NCBI RefSeq assembly: GCF_000617845.2
Contig: NZ_DF820425.1
Span: 5,772,741-5,836,740 of the forward strand
Origin: Bradyrhizobium sp. DOA9
GTDB taxonomy: Bacteria; Pseudomonadota; Alphaproteobacteria; Rhizobiales; Xanthobacteraceae
DNA: 64,000 nt
Direction of reading: 5' to 3'
The number at the start of each line of letters is the position of its first letter. Within the stretch, counting starts at the first letter, position 1. This document shows positions 53,134 to 61,477 of the stretch, in pieces. Position numbers and translations under genes: made by a program. The notes beneath the pieces are model-generated. The model was not told where the DNA came from. It worked only from the letters and a program-made list of their open reading frames with translations, and ran no database searches.

Positions 53134-53148
53134 AACGGCTATTCCGCC

Positions 53149-53505
53149 TCACTCGCAGACGTCGACCCGGCGATAGCGCCATCCCGATGGGGTCATGACA
53201 CGCTTGCGCGCCACATAGCAGCCGCCATAGCCATCGTTGTAGGCGGGCCCATAGTCGTCGGGAACGGCGTAATAGGGATAGCCGTACCCATATCCGTAAT
53301 AGCCGCCGTACAGGCCGGCGCCGGCGATGCCCGCTCCGATCGCCACGCCAGGCCAGAAGCCGCCGCCATGCCAGTGGCCGCCATGGCCCCAACCGCCACC
53401 ATGACCCCAGCCACCGTGCCCAAATCCTCGCGCCTCCGCCGCCTGCGGCACTGACAACCCGATCACTGCGAAGGCGAGCGCCGCCTTCAACGTCCTGCGT
53501 AACAT
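53149..53505 (-). CDS. Secreted Gly/His/Tyr-rich small protein
   Basis: 118 aa. Signal peptide MLRRTLKAALAFAVIGLSVP, cleavage near AEA/RGF, then a low-complexity part of repeated GHGGW/GGHWHGGG, a GVAIGAGIAGAGLYGG stretch and YGYGYPYY. The end has a Cys pair (GGCYVARK and VDVCE). Proteins of this type are common in Rhizobiales envelopes; role unknown. GGAGGG lies 9-10 nt before ATG 53505. Confidence 0.8.
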   Translation of the reverse strand: MLRRTLKAALAFAVIGLSVPQAAEARGFGHGGWGHGGGWGHGGHWHGGGFWPGVAIGAGIAGAGLYGGYYGYGYGYPYYAVPDDYGPAYNDGYGGCYVARKRVMTPSGWRYRRVDVCE

Positions 53506-53766
53506 CACTCGATTTCCCTCCGCGCGGACACGCTCCACGCTTCAACGCAGGACCAAGCTAACGTCAGCCGGTCCTTCGTGACAGACACGCTGTCTCACTT
53601 CCGCGCGAGTATCAGCAACCGCGGCAGATGCTCTTCAATTTCCTGTCGAGCTGGCGGTTCTCGGCGTTGACGGCGGCGTCAACCCCGCCACCGCCTGCGG
53701 CGCTGCCGGTGGTGACTCCGGAGCCCGCGCCGGATGATTGCGCCGAAAGCGAGGAGGCAAATCACG

Positions 53767-54057
53767 ATGACCGATCACGATCCCTTTGCAGAGGGCGAAC
53801 GCGCCGCGCGTGACAATATTCCGGCTGAGGCCAATCCCTACCACGACGGCAGCGACGAGCACGCGCTCTGGGCCGCCGGGCACGAGAAGGTGGTGGGCGC
53901 GATCGAAGCGCGAGTCCGAAGGCAGTTGATCAACCGATCCGCTTCAGGCCTTTCGAAAAGCGCGGGCCGTTGGCAACGTAGAACTTGGCCGCACTCCCCA
54001 TCTTCTGCACCTGAGCATCGTCGAGCGTGCGGATCACGCGCGCGGGCGAGCCGATGA
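53767..54057 (+). CDS. RMF/CrpP-like small protein with antisense-overlapping tail
   Basis: 96 aa. The first ~45 residues (DPFAEGERAARDNI, then NPYHDGSDEHALWAAGHEKV) have the F..G..A...NPY..G...W..G pattern of ribosome modulation factor-like proteins, which normally stop soon after. Here the frame continues ~45 residues (VRRQLINRSASGLSK onward) and overlaps the last 128 bp of the gamma-carbonic-anhydrase gene on the other strand. The tail is Arg/Ser-rich and looks like accidental coding. GAGGAGG precedes ATG 53767. Confidence 0.65.
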   Translation: MTDHDPFAEGERAARDNIPAEANPYHDGSDEHALWAAGHEKVVGAIEARVRRQLINRSASGLSKSAGRWQRRTWPHSPSSAPEHRRACGSRARASR

Positions 54058-54460
54058 TCAGCGAGCGCTCGGGGAACTCCTTGCCCTCGGTGATGACGGA
54101 GCCGGCGCCGACGATGCTGTTGCGGCCGATCCTGGCGCCGTTCATCACGATCGAGCCCATGCCGATCAGCGCGCCGTCCTCGACGGTGCAGCCGTGCAGG
54201 ATGACGTTGTGGCCGACGGTGCAGTTCCTGCCGATGTGAAGCGGAAAGCCGAGATCGGTGTGGCAGGTCGAGCCGTCCTGCACATTGGCGCCCTCGCCGA
54301 TCTCGATCCACTCGTTGTCGCCGCGCAGCACCGCGCCGAACCAGACGCTCGCGCCCGGCTTCAGGCGCACCCGGCCGATCACGGTCGCGGTCTCGGCGAT
54401 GAAATAATTGCCGTCGGCGGGAAGGTCGGGCGCCTGCCCGTCGAGCTCGTAGATGGCCAT
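53930..54460 (-). CDS. Gamma-carbonic-anhydrase family protein (left-handed beta helix)
   Basis: 176 aa. Hexapeptide repeats form a left-handed beta helix; the zinc-type histidines are at H67 (TCHTDLG), H84 (VGHN) and H89 (LHG). Relatives (CaiE/YrdA/PaaY) act as zinc-dependent hydratases or thioesterases; carbonic anhydrase activity is not proven by sequence. GGAG lies before the ATG. The 3' end overlaps the RMF-like gene on the plus strand. Confidence 0.92.
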   Translation of the reverse strand: MAIYELDGQAPDLPADGNYFIAETATVIGRVRLKPGASVWFGAVLRGDNEWIEIGEGANVQDGSTCHTDLGFPLHIGRNCTVGHNVILHGCTVEDGALIGMGSIVMNGARIGRNSIVGAGSVITEGKEFPERSLIIGSPARVIRTLDDAQVQKMGSAAKFYVANGPRFSKGLKRIG

Positions 54461-54545
54461 GGACGTCTCCTGTCGCGTTGACGACTGGCATAGCCAAACG
54501 GCAGCCGCGACGCAAAGGGCCGGCCGCGCTCAAAGCGCGCGGGGA

Positions 54546-54875
54546 TCAGACCAGAAGGCCGGCGGCGCGCAGCGTCATCAGGAAGAAGGTGCCGCTCATC
54601 ATGCTCCAGAAGGCGGCGATGACGGTTGCCATCATCACGAATTCCACGCGGCGGCTTTCCACCCGCACGCCGCGCAGCGTGTTACGCATGATGATGAAGG
54701 GGGCGGCGAACACCAGGAAGGGAACCGCCGCGAAGGTTTTCGGGGCCACGCCGTCCTGCAGCAGGCCGAAGCCGGCGGGCCGCTGCGCCAGCGCCTGGTA
54801 TCCGCTCACGAGCGCGCCCGCGAGCGCGAAACCGATGCAGATCGAGAAGAAGGAGTTGAGAGCCTCAGGTGTCAT
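54546..54875 (-). CDS. Small conserved membrane protein
   Basis: 109 aa with about three hydrophobic helices (FFSICIGFALAGALVSGYQA, FAAVPFLVFAAPFIIM, FVMMATVIAAFWSMMSGTFF). The family is frequent in Bradyrhizobium and relatives but I know no function. ATG 54875 with GGAG upstream is preferred over the TTG at 54899. Same strand as the gamma-CA gene, which starts 85 bp upstream side to its end; not clearly one operon. Confidence 0.78.
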   Translation of the reverse strand: MTPEALNSFFSICIGFALAGALVSGYQALAQRPAGFGLLQDGVAPKTFAAVPFLVFAAPFIIMRNTLRGVRVESRRVEFVMMATVIAAFWSMMSGTFFLMTLRAAGLLV

Positions 54876-55098
54876 CGGAACTGCTCCGCCCTTACGCAAC
54901 GCGCGTGCCTTCCTGTGACAAGGAGAGCGCGTTAACGCTACATTATCCTTAAGGAAAGGTTAACGCGGCCGGCCACCCCGCGCAGGGGCCGTCCCCGATC
55001 CCAGGCAGCGGGAACGCTGCGCGAAACCGCGGTCGCGTGGCATATTCGACACTGATTCGTCGGCCATCGGCCGACCTCCGGTCGATCTCGCGCAATTC

Positions 55099-55806
55099 AT
55101 GACATTGTTCTCGGCAGCTCCCCTCAGGTCCCCCCGCACGCGCACCCGGGCGCATGTCGTCCCGATCGTGCTCGGCGGCGCGGCTGCGGCCGCTGCGATC
55201 GCGCTGGTCGCCTATCTGCTGTGGCCGACCTGGGGCAGCCGGGGCGCGAACGCCCCGGACAAGCTGCCGGTGAGCGTCGGCGGCACCTTGTTCAACCTGC
55301 CGGTGACCGCGATCCGGATGAAGATCCAGCGGCACTCAGGGCCGCAGGAGCGCATCGACCTCGACTTCCTCTATCCCTCGCTGGAGCCGCCCGGCGCGCC
55401 CAGGCACGTCACCTCCGACACGGCGGAAGCGGCGCTGCAGTCGATCGACCGCATCTTCCTGTCGATCGCGGCCCATCACGATGCGCTCTCGCCCGAGCAG
55501 CGCACCGCCACGATCTATCCGCGTTATCTCGACCGGGCAGCAGTCAGCCCGGCGGACGGCCTGACGATGCGGACGTTCCGCACCGACACGCCCTATGGCA
55601 GCGAGGACCTCTACTCGGCTGCAAGCCCCGCGCTCACCGCGCGCTGCACGCGCGATGCCGCCACCCCGGGCATGTGCCTCGCCGAGCGCCGCGTCGGCGG
55701 CGCCGACCTCACCTTCCGCTTTCCGCGGAGCTGGCTGTCGCAATGGCGCGAGGTGGCCGAGGCGATGGACAGGCTGACGGCGCAATTGCGCGGGCCGCGG
55801 GGCTGA
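55099..55806 (+). CDS. Hypothetical protein with one membrane helix
   Basis: 235 aa. A basic N-terminus (LRSPRTRTRAH) precedes one helix (VVPIVLGGAAAAAAIALVAYL), then ~180 residues outside the membrane with SVGGTLFNLPVTAIRM, QERIDLDFLYPSLEPP and a C-terminal amphipathic helix. No known domain. Possibly a periplasmic-facing envelope protein. The 218 bp after its stop, up to the caspase gene, hold no gene; they begin with an AACAAAAACGTCGAAAACAA stretch and become AT-rich, probably the caspase promoter region. Confidence 0.72.
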   Translation: MTLFSAAPLRSPRTRTRAHVVPIVLGGAAAAAAIALVAYLLWPTWGSRGANAPDKLPVSVGGTLFNLPVTAIRMKIQRHSGPQERIDLDFLYPSLEPPGAPRHVTSDTAEAALQSIDRIFLSIAAHHDALSPEQRTATIYPRYLDRAAVSPADGLTMRTFRTDTPYGSEDLYSAASPALTARCTRDAATPGMCLAERRVGGADLTFRFPRSWLSQWREVAEAMDRLTAQLRGPRG

Positions 55807-56024
55807 GCGGGACCGGCTCCCAAACAAAAACGTCGAAAACAACCCCATGCACAGTAGCCAAGTGTGGGCGTCATCGAGCATTTTCGTTTTTTTCGAATAA
55901 TGATTGACCCTTCGGGGCAAAACAGGGCATGATGGCCGCGTTTATGTGTGACTGATATCACTGAGCGTAGATTGCGTTTGGCCATGCTGCGAATATTCTG
56001 ACGCTATTGCATTCGGGGGCTGGA

Positions 56025-57869
56025 ATGCGGCTTCGGCTGTTTGTTTTGTTGATTTTTGCGATCTGGGTCGGGACCGGCGCTGCGCTGGCCGAAAAGCGCG
56101 TCGCGCTCGTCATGGGCAATTCGGCTTACAAGAACGTGGCGCGGCTGGCGAACCCCGCGAACGATGCCGCCCTGGTCGGCGGCATGTTCAGGAAGGCCGG
56201 GTTCGATGCCGTCGACATCAAGCTCGACCTCAGCGTCGTCGACATGCGCAAGGCATTGCGCGAGTTCGGCAGCAAGGTCCGGGATGCGGACGTTGCGGTC
56301 GTCTACTACGCCGGCCACGGCATCGAGCTCGACGGCACCAATTATCTGATCCCGACGGACGCCACGCTGGAAACCGACACCGACGTTCTCGACGAGGCGT
56401 TCGCGCTCGACCGGGTGCTGTTTGCGGTCGAGCCGGCCAAGCAACTGCGCCTCGTCATCCTGGATGCCTGCCGCGACAATCCCTTCGCCAAGACGATGAA
56501 GCGGACGATCGCCTCGCGTGCGATCGGACGCGGCCTCGCCAAGGTCGAGCCGACCAGCCCGAACACGATGATCGCTTTTGCGGCGAAGGCTGGCTCGACT
56601 GCATCCGATGGCGATTCCAAGAACAGCCCGTTCGCCACAGCTCTGGTCGAACGTCTGCCGACACCGGGGCTCGACCTCGGCAAGGCGTTTCGCTTCGTGC
56701 GCGATGACGTGCTCAAGACCACCGGCAACAAGCAGGAGCCGTTTGTCTACGGCTCGCTCGGCGGCGACGACGTGGCCCTGGTTCCGGCGAAGCCGGTCGC
56801 GACCGGGCCGCAGGCGAATCCGCAGGACGCAATTCGCCGCGATTACGAGCTGGCGCTGCAGGCGGGCGATCGCGACGCATGGGAAGCGTTCCTCCAGGCC
56901 TATCCCGAGGGTTTTTACGCGAATCTTGCGCGGGTGCAGTTGAAGAAGATCAGTGCCGAGGACGCCCGCGCCATCGCAACAGAGAAAGCCAGGCAGGCCG
57001 AAGAGGAGAAGGCCCGGCTCGTGGCAGAGCGCGCCAAGAAGGCCGAGCAAGACAAGGCTGCAGCCGCCGCAAAGGCTGCCGAAGATGCTCGCATTGCGGC
57101 CGAGAAGGCCAAGCAGATCGAGGAGGCCAAGGCGGCGGCCGCCGAGCAGCGCCGGAGGGACGCCGAAGCCGCCGTCGCCAAGGCGCTGGCCGACAAGCAG
57201 GCTGCCGAAAAGGCGCTCGCCGAAAAGATTGCGAACGACAAGGCAGCTGCCGAGCTAGCCGCCAAAGAGCAGGCTCAGCGTGACGGCGAGCAGAAGGTCG
57301 CGGCGGTGGCTCCGACTCAATCGCCGCCCAGTCTCTCGCCGCAGGAAACAGCCAAACTCGTGCAGTCAGAACTCCGTCGAGTCGGCTGTCTGGCGAGCAA
57401 TGCGGACGGCGACTGGAATGCGACGTCGCAGCGCTCGCTGGCCCTGTTTAACAAGCATGCCGGCACGAAGTTCGATGCCAAGCTCGCAAGCTTCGACGCG
57501 CTCGATGCGATCAAGGCCAAGTCGGGCCGGGTCTGCCCGCTCGTGTGCGATCGCGGCTTCAAGGCCGATGGCGATGCATGCGTCAAGATCGCCTGCCGCG
57601 CGGGTTATCGCATCAACGACGACAACGAGTGTGAGAAGGTCCAGGACAAGAAGCCTGTTGCAACCCGTGAGGATGCCAAGCCGCGGGACGACGAGAGGAA
57701 GAAGGTCGAGGCTGCGCCCGCGAAGCCGCAGGCAACCGGCCAAATCTATTGCAGCAGTGCGGGTTGTAGGCCTGTCCGGCCGGGGTGTCGGCTCGAATCC
57801 TGGGGCGCCACCGGCGTCCAAAAGGGCAGTTACGGCGCCGGCACAAGTACGTTCGAAGTCTGCAAGTGA
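56025..57869 (+). CDS. Exported caspase-like (peptidase C14) protein 1
   Basis: 614 aa. Signal peptide RLRLFVLLIFAIWVGTGAALA, then a caspase/metacaspase p20-like domain: VALVMGNSAYKNVARLANPA, catalytic His98 in YYAGHGIEL and catalytic Cys149 in LDACRDNPFA. A ~140-residue Ala/Lys/Glu-rich helical linker follows (~320-430), then a peptidoglycan-binding-like segment (ETAKLVQSELRRVGC, WNATSQRSLALFNKHAG) and a Cys-rich tail ending in VRPGCRLES. It would work in the periplasm, probably cleaving after Arg or Lys as related bacterial caspases do. Followed 14 bp later by a close paralogue. Confidence 0.9.
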   Translation: MRLRLFVLLIFAIWVGTGAALAEKRVALVMGNSAYKNVARLANPANDAALVGGMFRKAGFDAVDIKLDLSVVDMRKALREFGSKVRDADVAVVYYAGHGIELDGTNYLIPTDATLETDTDVLDEAFALDRVLFAVEPAKQLRLVILDACRDNPFAKTMKRTIASRAIGRGLAKVEPTSPNTMIAFAAKAGSTASDGDSKNSPFATALVERLPTPGLDLGKAFRFVRDDVLKTTGNKQEPFVYGSLGGDDVALVPAKPVATGPQANPQDAIRRDYELALQAGDRDAWEAFLQAYPEGFYANLARVQLKKISAEDARAIATEKARQAEEEKARLVAERAKKAEQDKAAAAAKAAEDARIAAEKAKQIEEAKAAAAEQRRRDAEAAVAKALADKQAAEKALAEKIANDKAAAELAAKEQAQRDGEQKVAAVAPTQSPPSLSPQETAKLVQSELRRVGCLASNADGDWNATSQRSLALFNKHAGTKFDAKLASFDALDAIKAKSGRVCPLVCDRGFKADGDACVKIACRAGYRINDDNECEKVQDKKPVATREDAKPRDDERKKVEAAPAKPQATGQIYCSSAGCRPVRPGCRLESWGATGVQKGSYGAGTSTFEVCK

Positions 57870-57883
57870 GAACAAGGGCTGTC

Positions 57884-59677
57884 ATGGGCACGCTTCGGTT
57901 TTTCTTGATCGCGTTTGCCGTATGGCTCGGATGTGGACCGGCGCTGGCCGAGCGGCGCGTTGCGCTCGTCATGGGCAACTCGGCCTACAAGAACGTGGCG
58001 CGGCTGGCGAACCCTGCCAACGATGCCGCACTGGTCGGCGGCATGTTCAGGAAGGCCGGTTTCGATAGCGTCGACATCAGGCTCGACCTCAACGCCTCCG
58101 ACATGCGCAGGTCGTTGCGCGAGTTTGCGGGTCGGACGCGCGATGCCGACGTTGCCGTCATCTACTATGCGGGACACGGCATCGAGCTGGACGGCACCAA
58201 CTACCTGATCCCCACTGATGCCACACTGGAAACGGACGGCGACGTGCTGGACGAGACCATCGCGCTGGACCGCGCGCTCTTTGCCGTCGAGCCGGCCAAA
58301 CAACTGCGTCTCGTCATTCTGGACGCTTGCCGGGACAATCCGTTCGCCAAGACGATGAAGCGGACGGTTGCCTCTCGTGCCATCGGCCGCGGCCTCGCCA
58401 AGGTCGAGCCGACGAGCCCGAATACATTGATTGCCTTCGCGGCCAAGGCGGGCTCGACAGCTTCGGATGGCGATACCAAGAACAGCCCGTTTGCTACGGC
58501 TCTGGTCGACCGCCTGCCGACGCCGGGGCTCGACCTGGGCAAGGCCTTTCGCTTCGTTCGCGATGATGTGCTGAAGAGCACCGGCTACAAGCAGGAGCCT
58601 TTTGTGTACGGCTCGCTCGGCGGCGATGACGTGCCGCTGGTTGCGGTCAAGCCGGTCATCGCCGGCCCGCAAGCCAACCCGGACGCCGAAATCCGGCGCG
58701 ACTACGAACTGGCGCTTCAGCTCGGCACGCGTGACGGATGGACGGCCTTCCTCAATCGCTTTCCGAGCGGCTTCTATTCCGATCTCGCCAAGGGCCAGCT
58801 GAACAAGATCGCCGCTGAAGAAACCCGCACTGCTGCTGCGGAGAAGGCGAGGCAAGCCGAGGAAGAGAAGGCCCGACTTGCCTCCGACCGCGCCAAGAAG
58901 GCCGAGCAGGAGAAAGCAGCAGCGGCCGCGAAGGCCGCCGAGGACGCCAAGGCAGCGGCGGAGAAAGCCAAGCAGATCGAGGAAGCCAAGGCGGCTGCCG
59001 CCGAGCAACGCAGGAAGGACGCCGAAGCGGCTGTTGCCAAGGCGCTAGCCGACAGACAGGCCGCCGAAAAGGCGGCATCCGAGCTCGCCGCAAAGCAAGC
59101 GTCCGAGAAGGCTCAGCGTGACGGTGAGCAGAAGGTCGCGGCCGTGGCCCCAACTCAGTCGATGCCCGGCCTTTCGTCCCAGGAGACCGCGAAGCTGGTG
59201 CAGTCCGAGCTGCGCCGGGTCGGTTGTCATCCGGCTCCCGCGGACGGCATTTGGACCGACTCGTCGCAACGCTCGCTAACGCTGTTCAACAAATATGCCG
59301 GAACGAAGTTCGACGCCAAGCAGGCGAGCTTCGAGGCGCTCGACGCGCTGAAGAGCAAGCCAGGACGCGTTTGCCCGCTGGTGTGCGATCGTGGCTTCAA
59401 GGCCGATGGCGACACTTGCGTCAAGATCACCTGCCGCGCCGGCTATCGCGTCAATGACGACAATGAATGCGAGAAGGTGCAGGACAAGAAGCCGGTTGCT
59501 ACCCGCGAGGATGCCAAGAAACGGGACTCGGAGCGGAAGCAAACGGAGGCTGCCCCCGCGAAGCTGCAGGCGTCTGGTCAAATAGTCTGTACCGGAACGG
59601 GGGGAATCTGTCGTCCAGTTCGCCCCGGCTGTTCGCTTGAGCGAAGGGGTATCGGCAACGTCGAGGTCTGCAATTGA
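57884..59677 (+). CDS. Exported caspase-like (peptidase C14) protein 2, tandem paralogue
   Basis: 597 aa with the same layout: signal peptide (LRFFLIAFAVWLGCGPALA), caspase domain with His98 and Cys149 at exactly the positions of the first copy, Ala/Lys/Glu linker, peptidoglycan-binding-like segment (SSQRSLTLFNKYAGTKFD) and Cys-rich end (CRPVRPGCSLER). Most blocks are nearly identical to the upstream gene, with differences concentrated in the linker, the start of the peptidoglycan-binding-like segment and the last residues. The ATG is 14 bp after the first stop, so the two are probably co-transcribed. Confidence 0.9.
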   Translation: MGTLRFFLIAFAVWLGCGPALAERRVALVMGNSAYKNVARLANPANDAALVGGMFRKAGFDSVDIRLDLNASDMRRSLREFAGRTRDADVAVIYYAGHGIELDGTNYLIPTDATLETDGDVLDETIALDRALFAVEPAKQLRLVILDACRDNPFAKTMKRTVASRAIGRGLAKVEPTSPNTLIAFAAKAGSTASDGDTKNSPFATALVDRLPTPGLDLGKAFRFVRDDVLKSTGYKQEPFVYGSLGGDDVPLVAVKPVIAGPQANPDAEIRRDYELALQLGTRDGWTAFLNRFPSGFYSDLAKGQLNKIAAEETRTAAAEKARQAEEEKARLASDRAKKAEQEKAAAAAKAAEDAKAAAEKAKQIEEAKAAAAEQRRKDAEAAVAKALADRQAAEKAASELAAKQASEKAQRDGEQKVAAVAPTQSMPGLSSQETAKLVQSELRRVGCHPAPADGIWTDSSQRSLTLFNKYAGTKFDAKQASFEALDALKSKPGRVCPLVCDRGFKADGDTCVKITCRAGYRVNDDNECEKVQDKKPVATREDAKKRDSERKQTEAAPAKLQASGQIVCTGTGGICRPVRPGCSLERRGIGNVEVCN

Positions 59678-59748
59678 GCACGTAATGCTTTTCAGGATGC
59701 TCCTCCAGCAATGCTGGACTGAAAACCTGACCGTCCCCGGAATCGGGG

Positions 59749-59829
59749 CGTCATTGCGAGCGCAGCGAAGCAATCCAGAATCCCTCCGCGGAAAGATTCC
59801 TGGATTGCTTCGCTGCGCTCGCAATGACG
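59749..59829. repeat. Palindromic dispersed repeat (CGTCATTGCGAGCG type), copy 2
   Basis: Same element as 12087-12166: CGTCATTGCGAGCGCAGCGA through CAATCCAGAATC, a loop with CTCCGCGGAAAGATT, and the complementary arm ending GCTCGCAATGACG. Situated right after the caspase pair, where it could also act as a transcript end. Confidence 0.88.
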
Positions 59830-59856
59830 GTGTTGAGAGAACGCGCCTCGATCTCG

Positions 59857-60000
59857 ATGCGTGCCCCGGACGCAGCGCAGCGTCTCTTTGACGATGCGCT
59901 GCAGAGCCGGGGCCTGTGCTGGAGAGATACAGTGCGTGGCTTACTGGGTCCCGGCTCTGCACTGCAACGCTAAGCAGCATTGCAGTGCGCCCGGGACACG
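59857..60000. repeat. Dispersed intergenic repeat, copies 3
   Basis: Two related fold-back units: CGTGCCCCGGACGCAGCGCA with GCGCTGCAGAGCCGGGGC, then ACTGGGTCCCGGCTCTGCA with GCATTGCAGTGCGCCCGGGA. They match the elements at 11983-12052 and 19636-19702 in wording. Together with the palindrome at 59749 they fill the 335-bp gap between the caspase pair and the DUF3126 gene. Confidence 0.65.
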
Positions 60001-60013
60001 AAAGGCGTCGAAA

Positions 60014-60232
60014 CTATTCCTGATCGACCAGATCGTCCTCGAGGATCGCCATCTGGAACTGGAACGAGCGATCGTCGTCCTCGTCGTCGACGAAGAGCAC
60101 GCCGATGAATTCCTCGCCGATATAGACTTCGGCGGAATCGTCCTTCTTCGGCCGCGGCACGACGCGGATCTTGGGATTGCCGAATACGCGCTTCAGATAT
60201 GCATCGAGCTTTCTGACTTCTTTGACGTCCAC
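60014..60232 (-). CDS. DUF3126 family protein
   Basis: 72 aa. MDVKEVRKLDAYLKRVFGNP, then VVPRPKKDDSAEVYIGEEFI and an acidic end (DDEDDDRSFQFQ), the wording of the alphaproteobacterial DUF3126 family, of unknown function. It commonly lies next to cysE in Rhizobiales, as it does here, on the same strand and downstream. Confidence 0.85.
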   Translation of the reverse strand: MDVKEVRKLDAYLKRVFGNPKIRVVPRPKKDDSAEVYIGEEFIGVLFVDDEDDDRSFQFQMAILEDDLVDQE

Positions 60233-60317
60233 GGCAAGTCTCCGATCGAAAATGTCTGGCCGCGTTTTAGGACGAGATGCGGCGAACCGCCAGCACGAAT
60301 TGTCAAAGAATTTGGGG

Positions 60318-60345
60318 AGGAAAAGGGCCGGAAAACCCGGCCCTT
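60318..60345 (-). terminator. Rho-independent terminator after cysE
   Basis: Minus strand: AAGGGCCGG pairs with CCGGCCCTT around a 5-nt loop and is followed by TTCC. Located 20 bp after the cysE stop. It may reduce but not exclude read-through into the DUF3126 gene. Confidence 0.65.
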
Positions 60346-60364
60346 CGCAGCACCCGAGGCCCGC

Positions 60365-61189
60365 TCAGAGCCCCATCGCGTTGATCATCTGGTCCATGGT
60401 GCGCGACGGCTCGGCGCAGCCGGCTTCGCCGACGATCTTGGCCGGCACGCCCGCGACCGTGACGTTGTGCGGCACCGGCTTGACCACGACCGAGCCGGCC
60501 GCGATGCGCGCGCAATGGCCGATCTCGATGTTGCCGAGGATCTTTGCGCCGGCGCCGATCAACACGCCGTGGCGAATCTTGGGGTGACGGTCCTCGTTCT
60601 CCTTGCCGGTGCCCCCTAGCGTGACGCCGTGCAGGATCGAGACGTCGTCCTCGATCAGCGCCGTCTCGCCGCAGACGAAGCCGGTGGCGTGGTCGAGGAA
60701 GATGCCGCGGCCGATGCGCGCGGCGGGATTGATGTCGGTCTGGAACACCGCCGAGGACCGGCTCTGAAGGTAATAGGCGAAATCCTTGCGGCCCTTCAGA
60801 TAGAGCCAGTGCGCGAGGCGATGGGTCTGGATGGCGTGAAAGCCCTTGAAGTAGAGCAAGGGGTCGATGAAGCGCGAGGTCGCGGGATCGCGGTCGTAGA
60901 CGGCGACGAGATCGGCGCGGAAGGCGTTGCCGAGATCGGGATCGTCGCGCAGCGCGTCCATATAGGCCTGTCGCACCAGGTCGCCCGACAGCGCGGAATG
61001 ATCGAGCCGCTCGGCGACGCGGTGGACCACCGAATCCTCGAGGCGCCCGTGATGCAGCACCGACGAATAGATGAAGGTCGCAAGCTCCGGCTCGCGGCGG
61101 ACGATGTCCTCCGCTTCGCTGCGGATCCGGTCCCAGATCGGATCGAGCGATGCGAGCTTTCCTCCCGGATTGACCTGATGCACTGCCAT
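60365..61189 (-). CDS. cysE: Serine O-acetyltransferase
   Basis: 274 aa. N-terminal helical SATase domain (FIYSSVLHHGRLEDSVVHRV), then a left-handed beta helix with catalytic Asp and His segments (DINPAARIGRGIFLDHATGF) and the acetyl-CoA site GVTLGGTGKENEDRHPKI. It makes O-acetylserine for cysteine synthesis. The C-terminus ends DQMINAMGL; an end in Ile/Leu is what binds O-acetylserine sulfhydrylase. ATG 61189 is preferred over the frame extended to 61294. The 288 bp upstream contain no other gene. Confidence 0.94.
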   Translation of the reverse strand: MAVHQVNPGGKLASLDPIWDRIRSEAEDIVRREPELATFIYSSVLHHGRLEDSVVHRVAERLDHSALSGDLVRQAYMDALRDDPDLGNAFRADLVAVYDRDPATSRFIDPLLYFKGFHAIQTHRLAHWLYLKGRKDFAYYLQSRSSAVFQTDINPAARIGRGIFLDHATGFVCGETALIEDDVSILHGVTLGGTGKENEDRHPKIRHGVLIGAGAKILGNIEIGHCARIAAGSVVVKPVPHNVTVAGVPAKIVGEAGCAEPSRTMDQMINAMGL

Positions 61190-61477
61190 GGATGTTCTCT
61201 TTGGAATTTGCTCTTCGAATGGGCGTCCGTTGCTCTCTGTATAGCACAGTCTAGGCGACGAAGTCGTGGCTGGCTTGCCTGAGAGTGAACTCACCCTGCC
61301 CCGAGGGGCATGCCAAGGCTTTGAAACACAAGGGTTTCTTTGGACGCCCCAAGCGGCAAGGTCGGCTCAAGGTGGTCAGAGTTTCGCCAAATTCAAGGCG
61401 GGCGGCTTCAAACTATTGGTGAATTCTCTTCGAGCCGTTATTGGGGTCATTGATCTCCAGCGAGGCCGGGAGCGGAT

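Noticed and set aside
53628..53813. 61-codon Pro-rich plus-strand ORF before the RMF-like gene
   Set aside because: Low-complexity peptide running into the next gene's start; could be a relic, but nothing supports translation.
57785..57800. tRNA-like GGCTCGAATCC segment
   Set aside because: It is inside the caspase 1 coding sequence and no cloverleaf can be drawn around it.
61190..61477. Possible gene between cysE and the membrane protein
   Set aside because: No frame with ribosome site or coding character; treated as a divergent promoter region.
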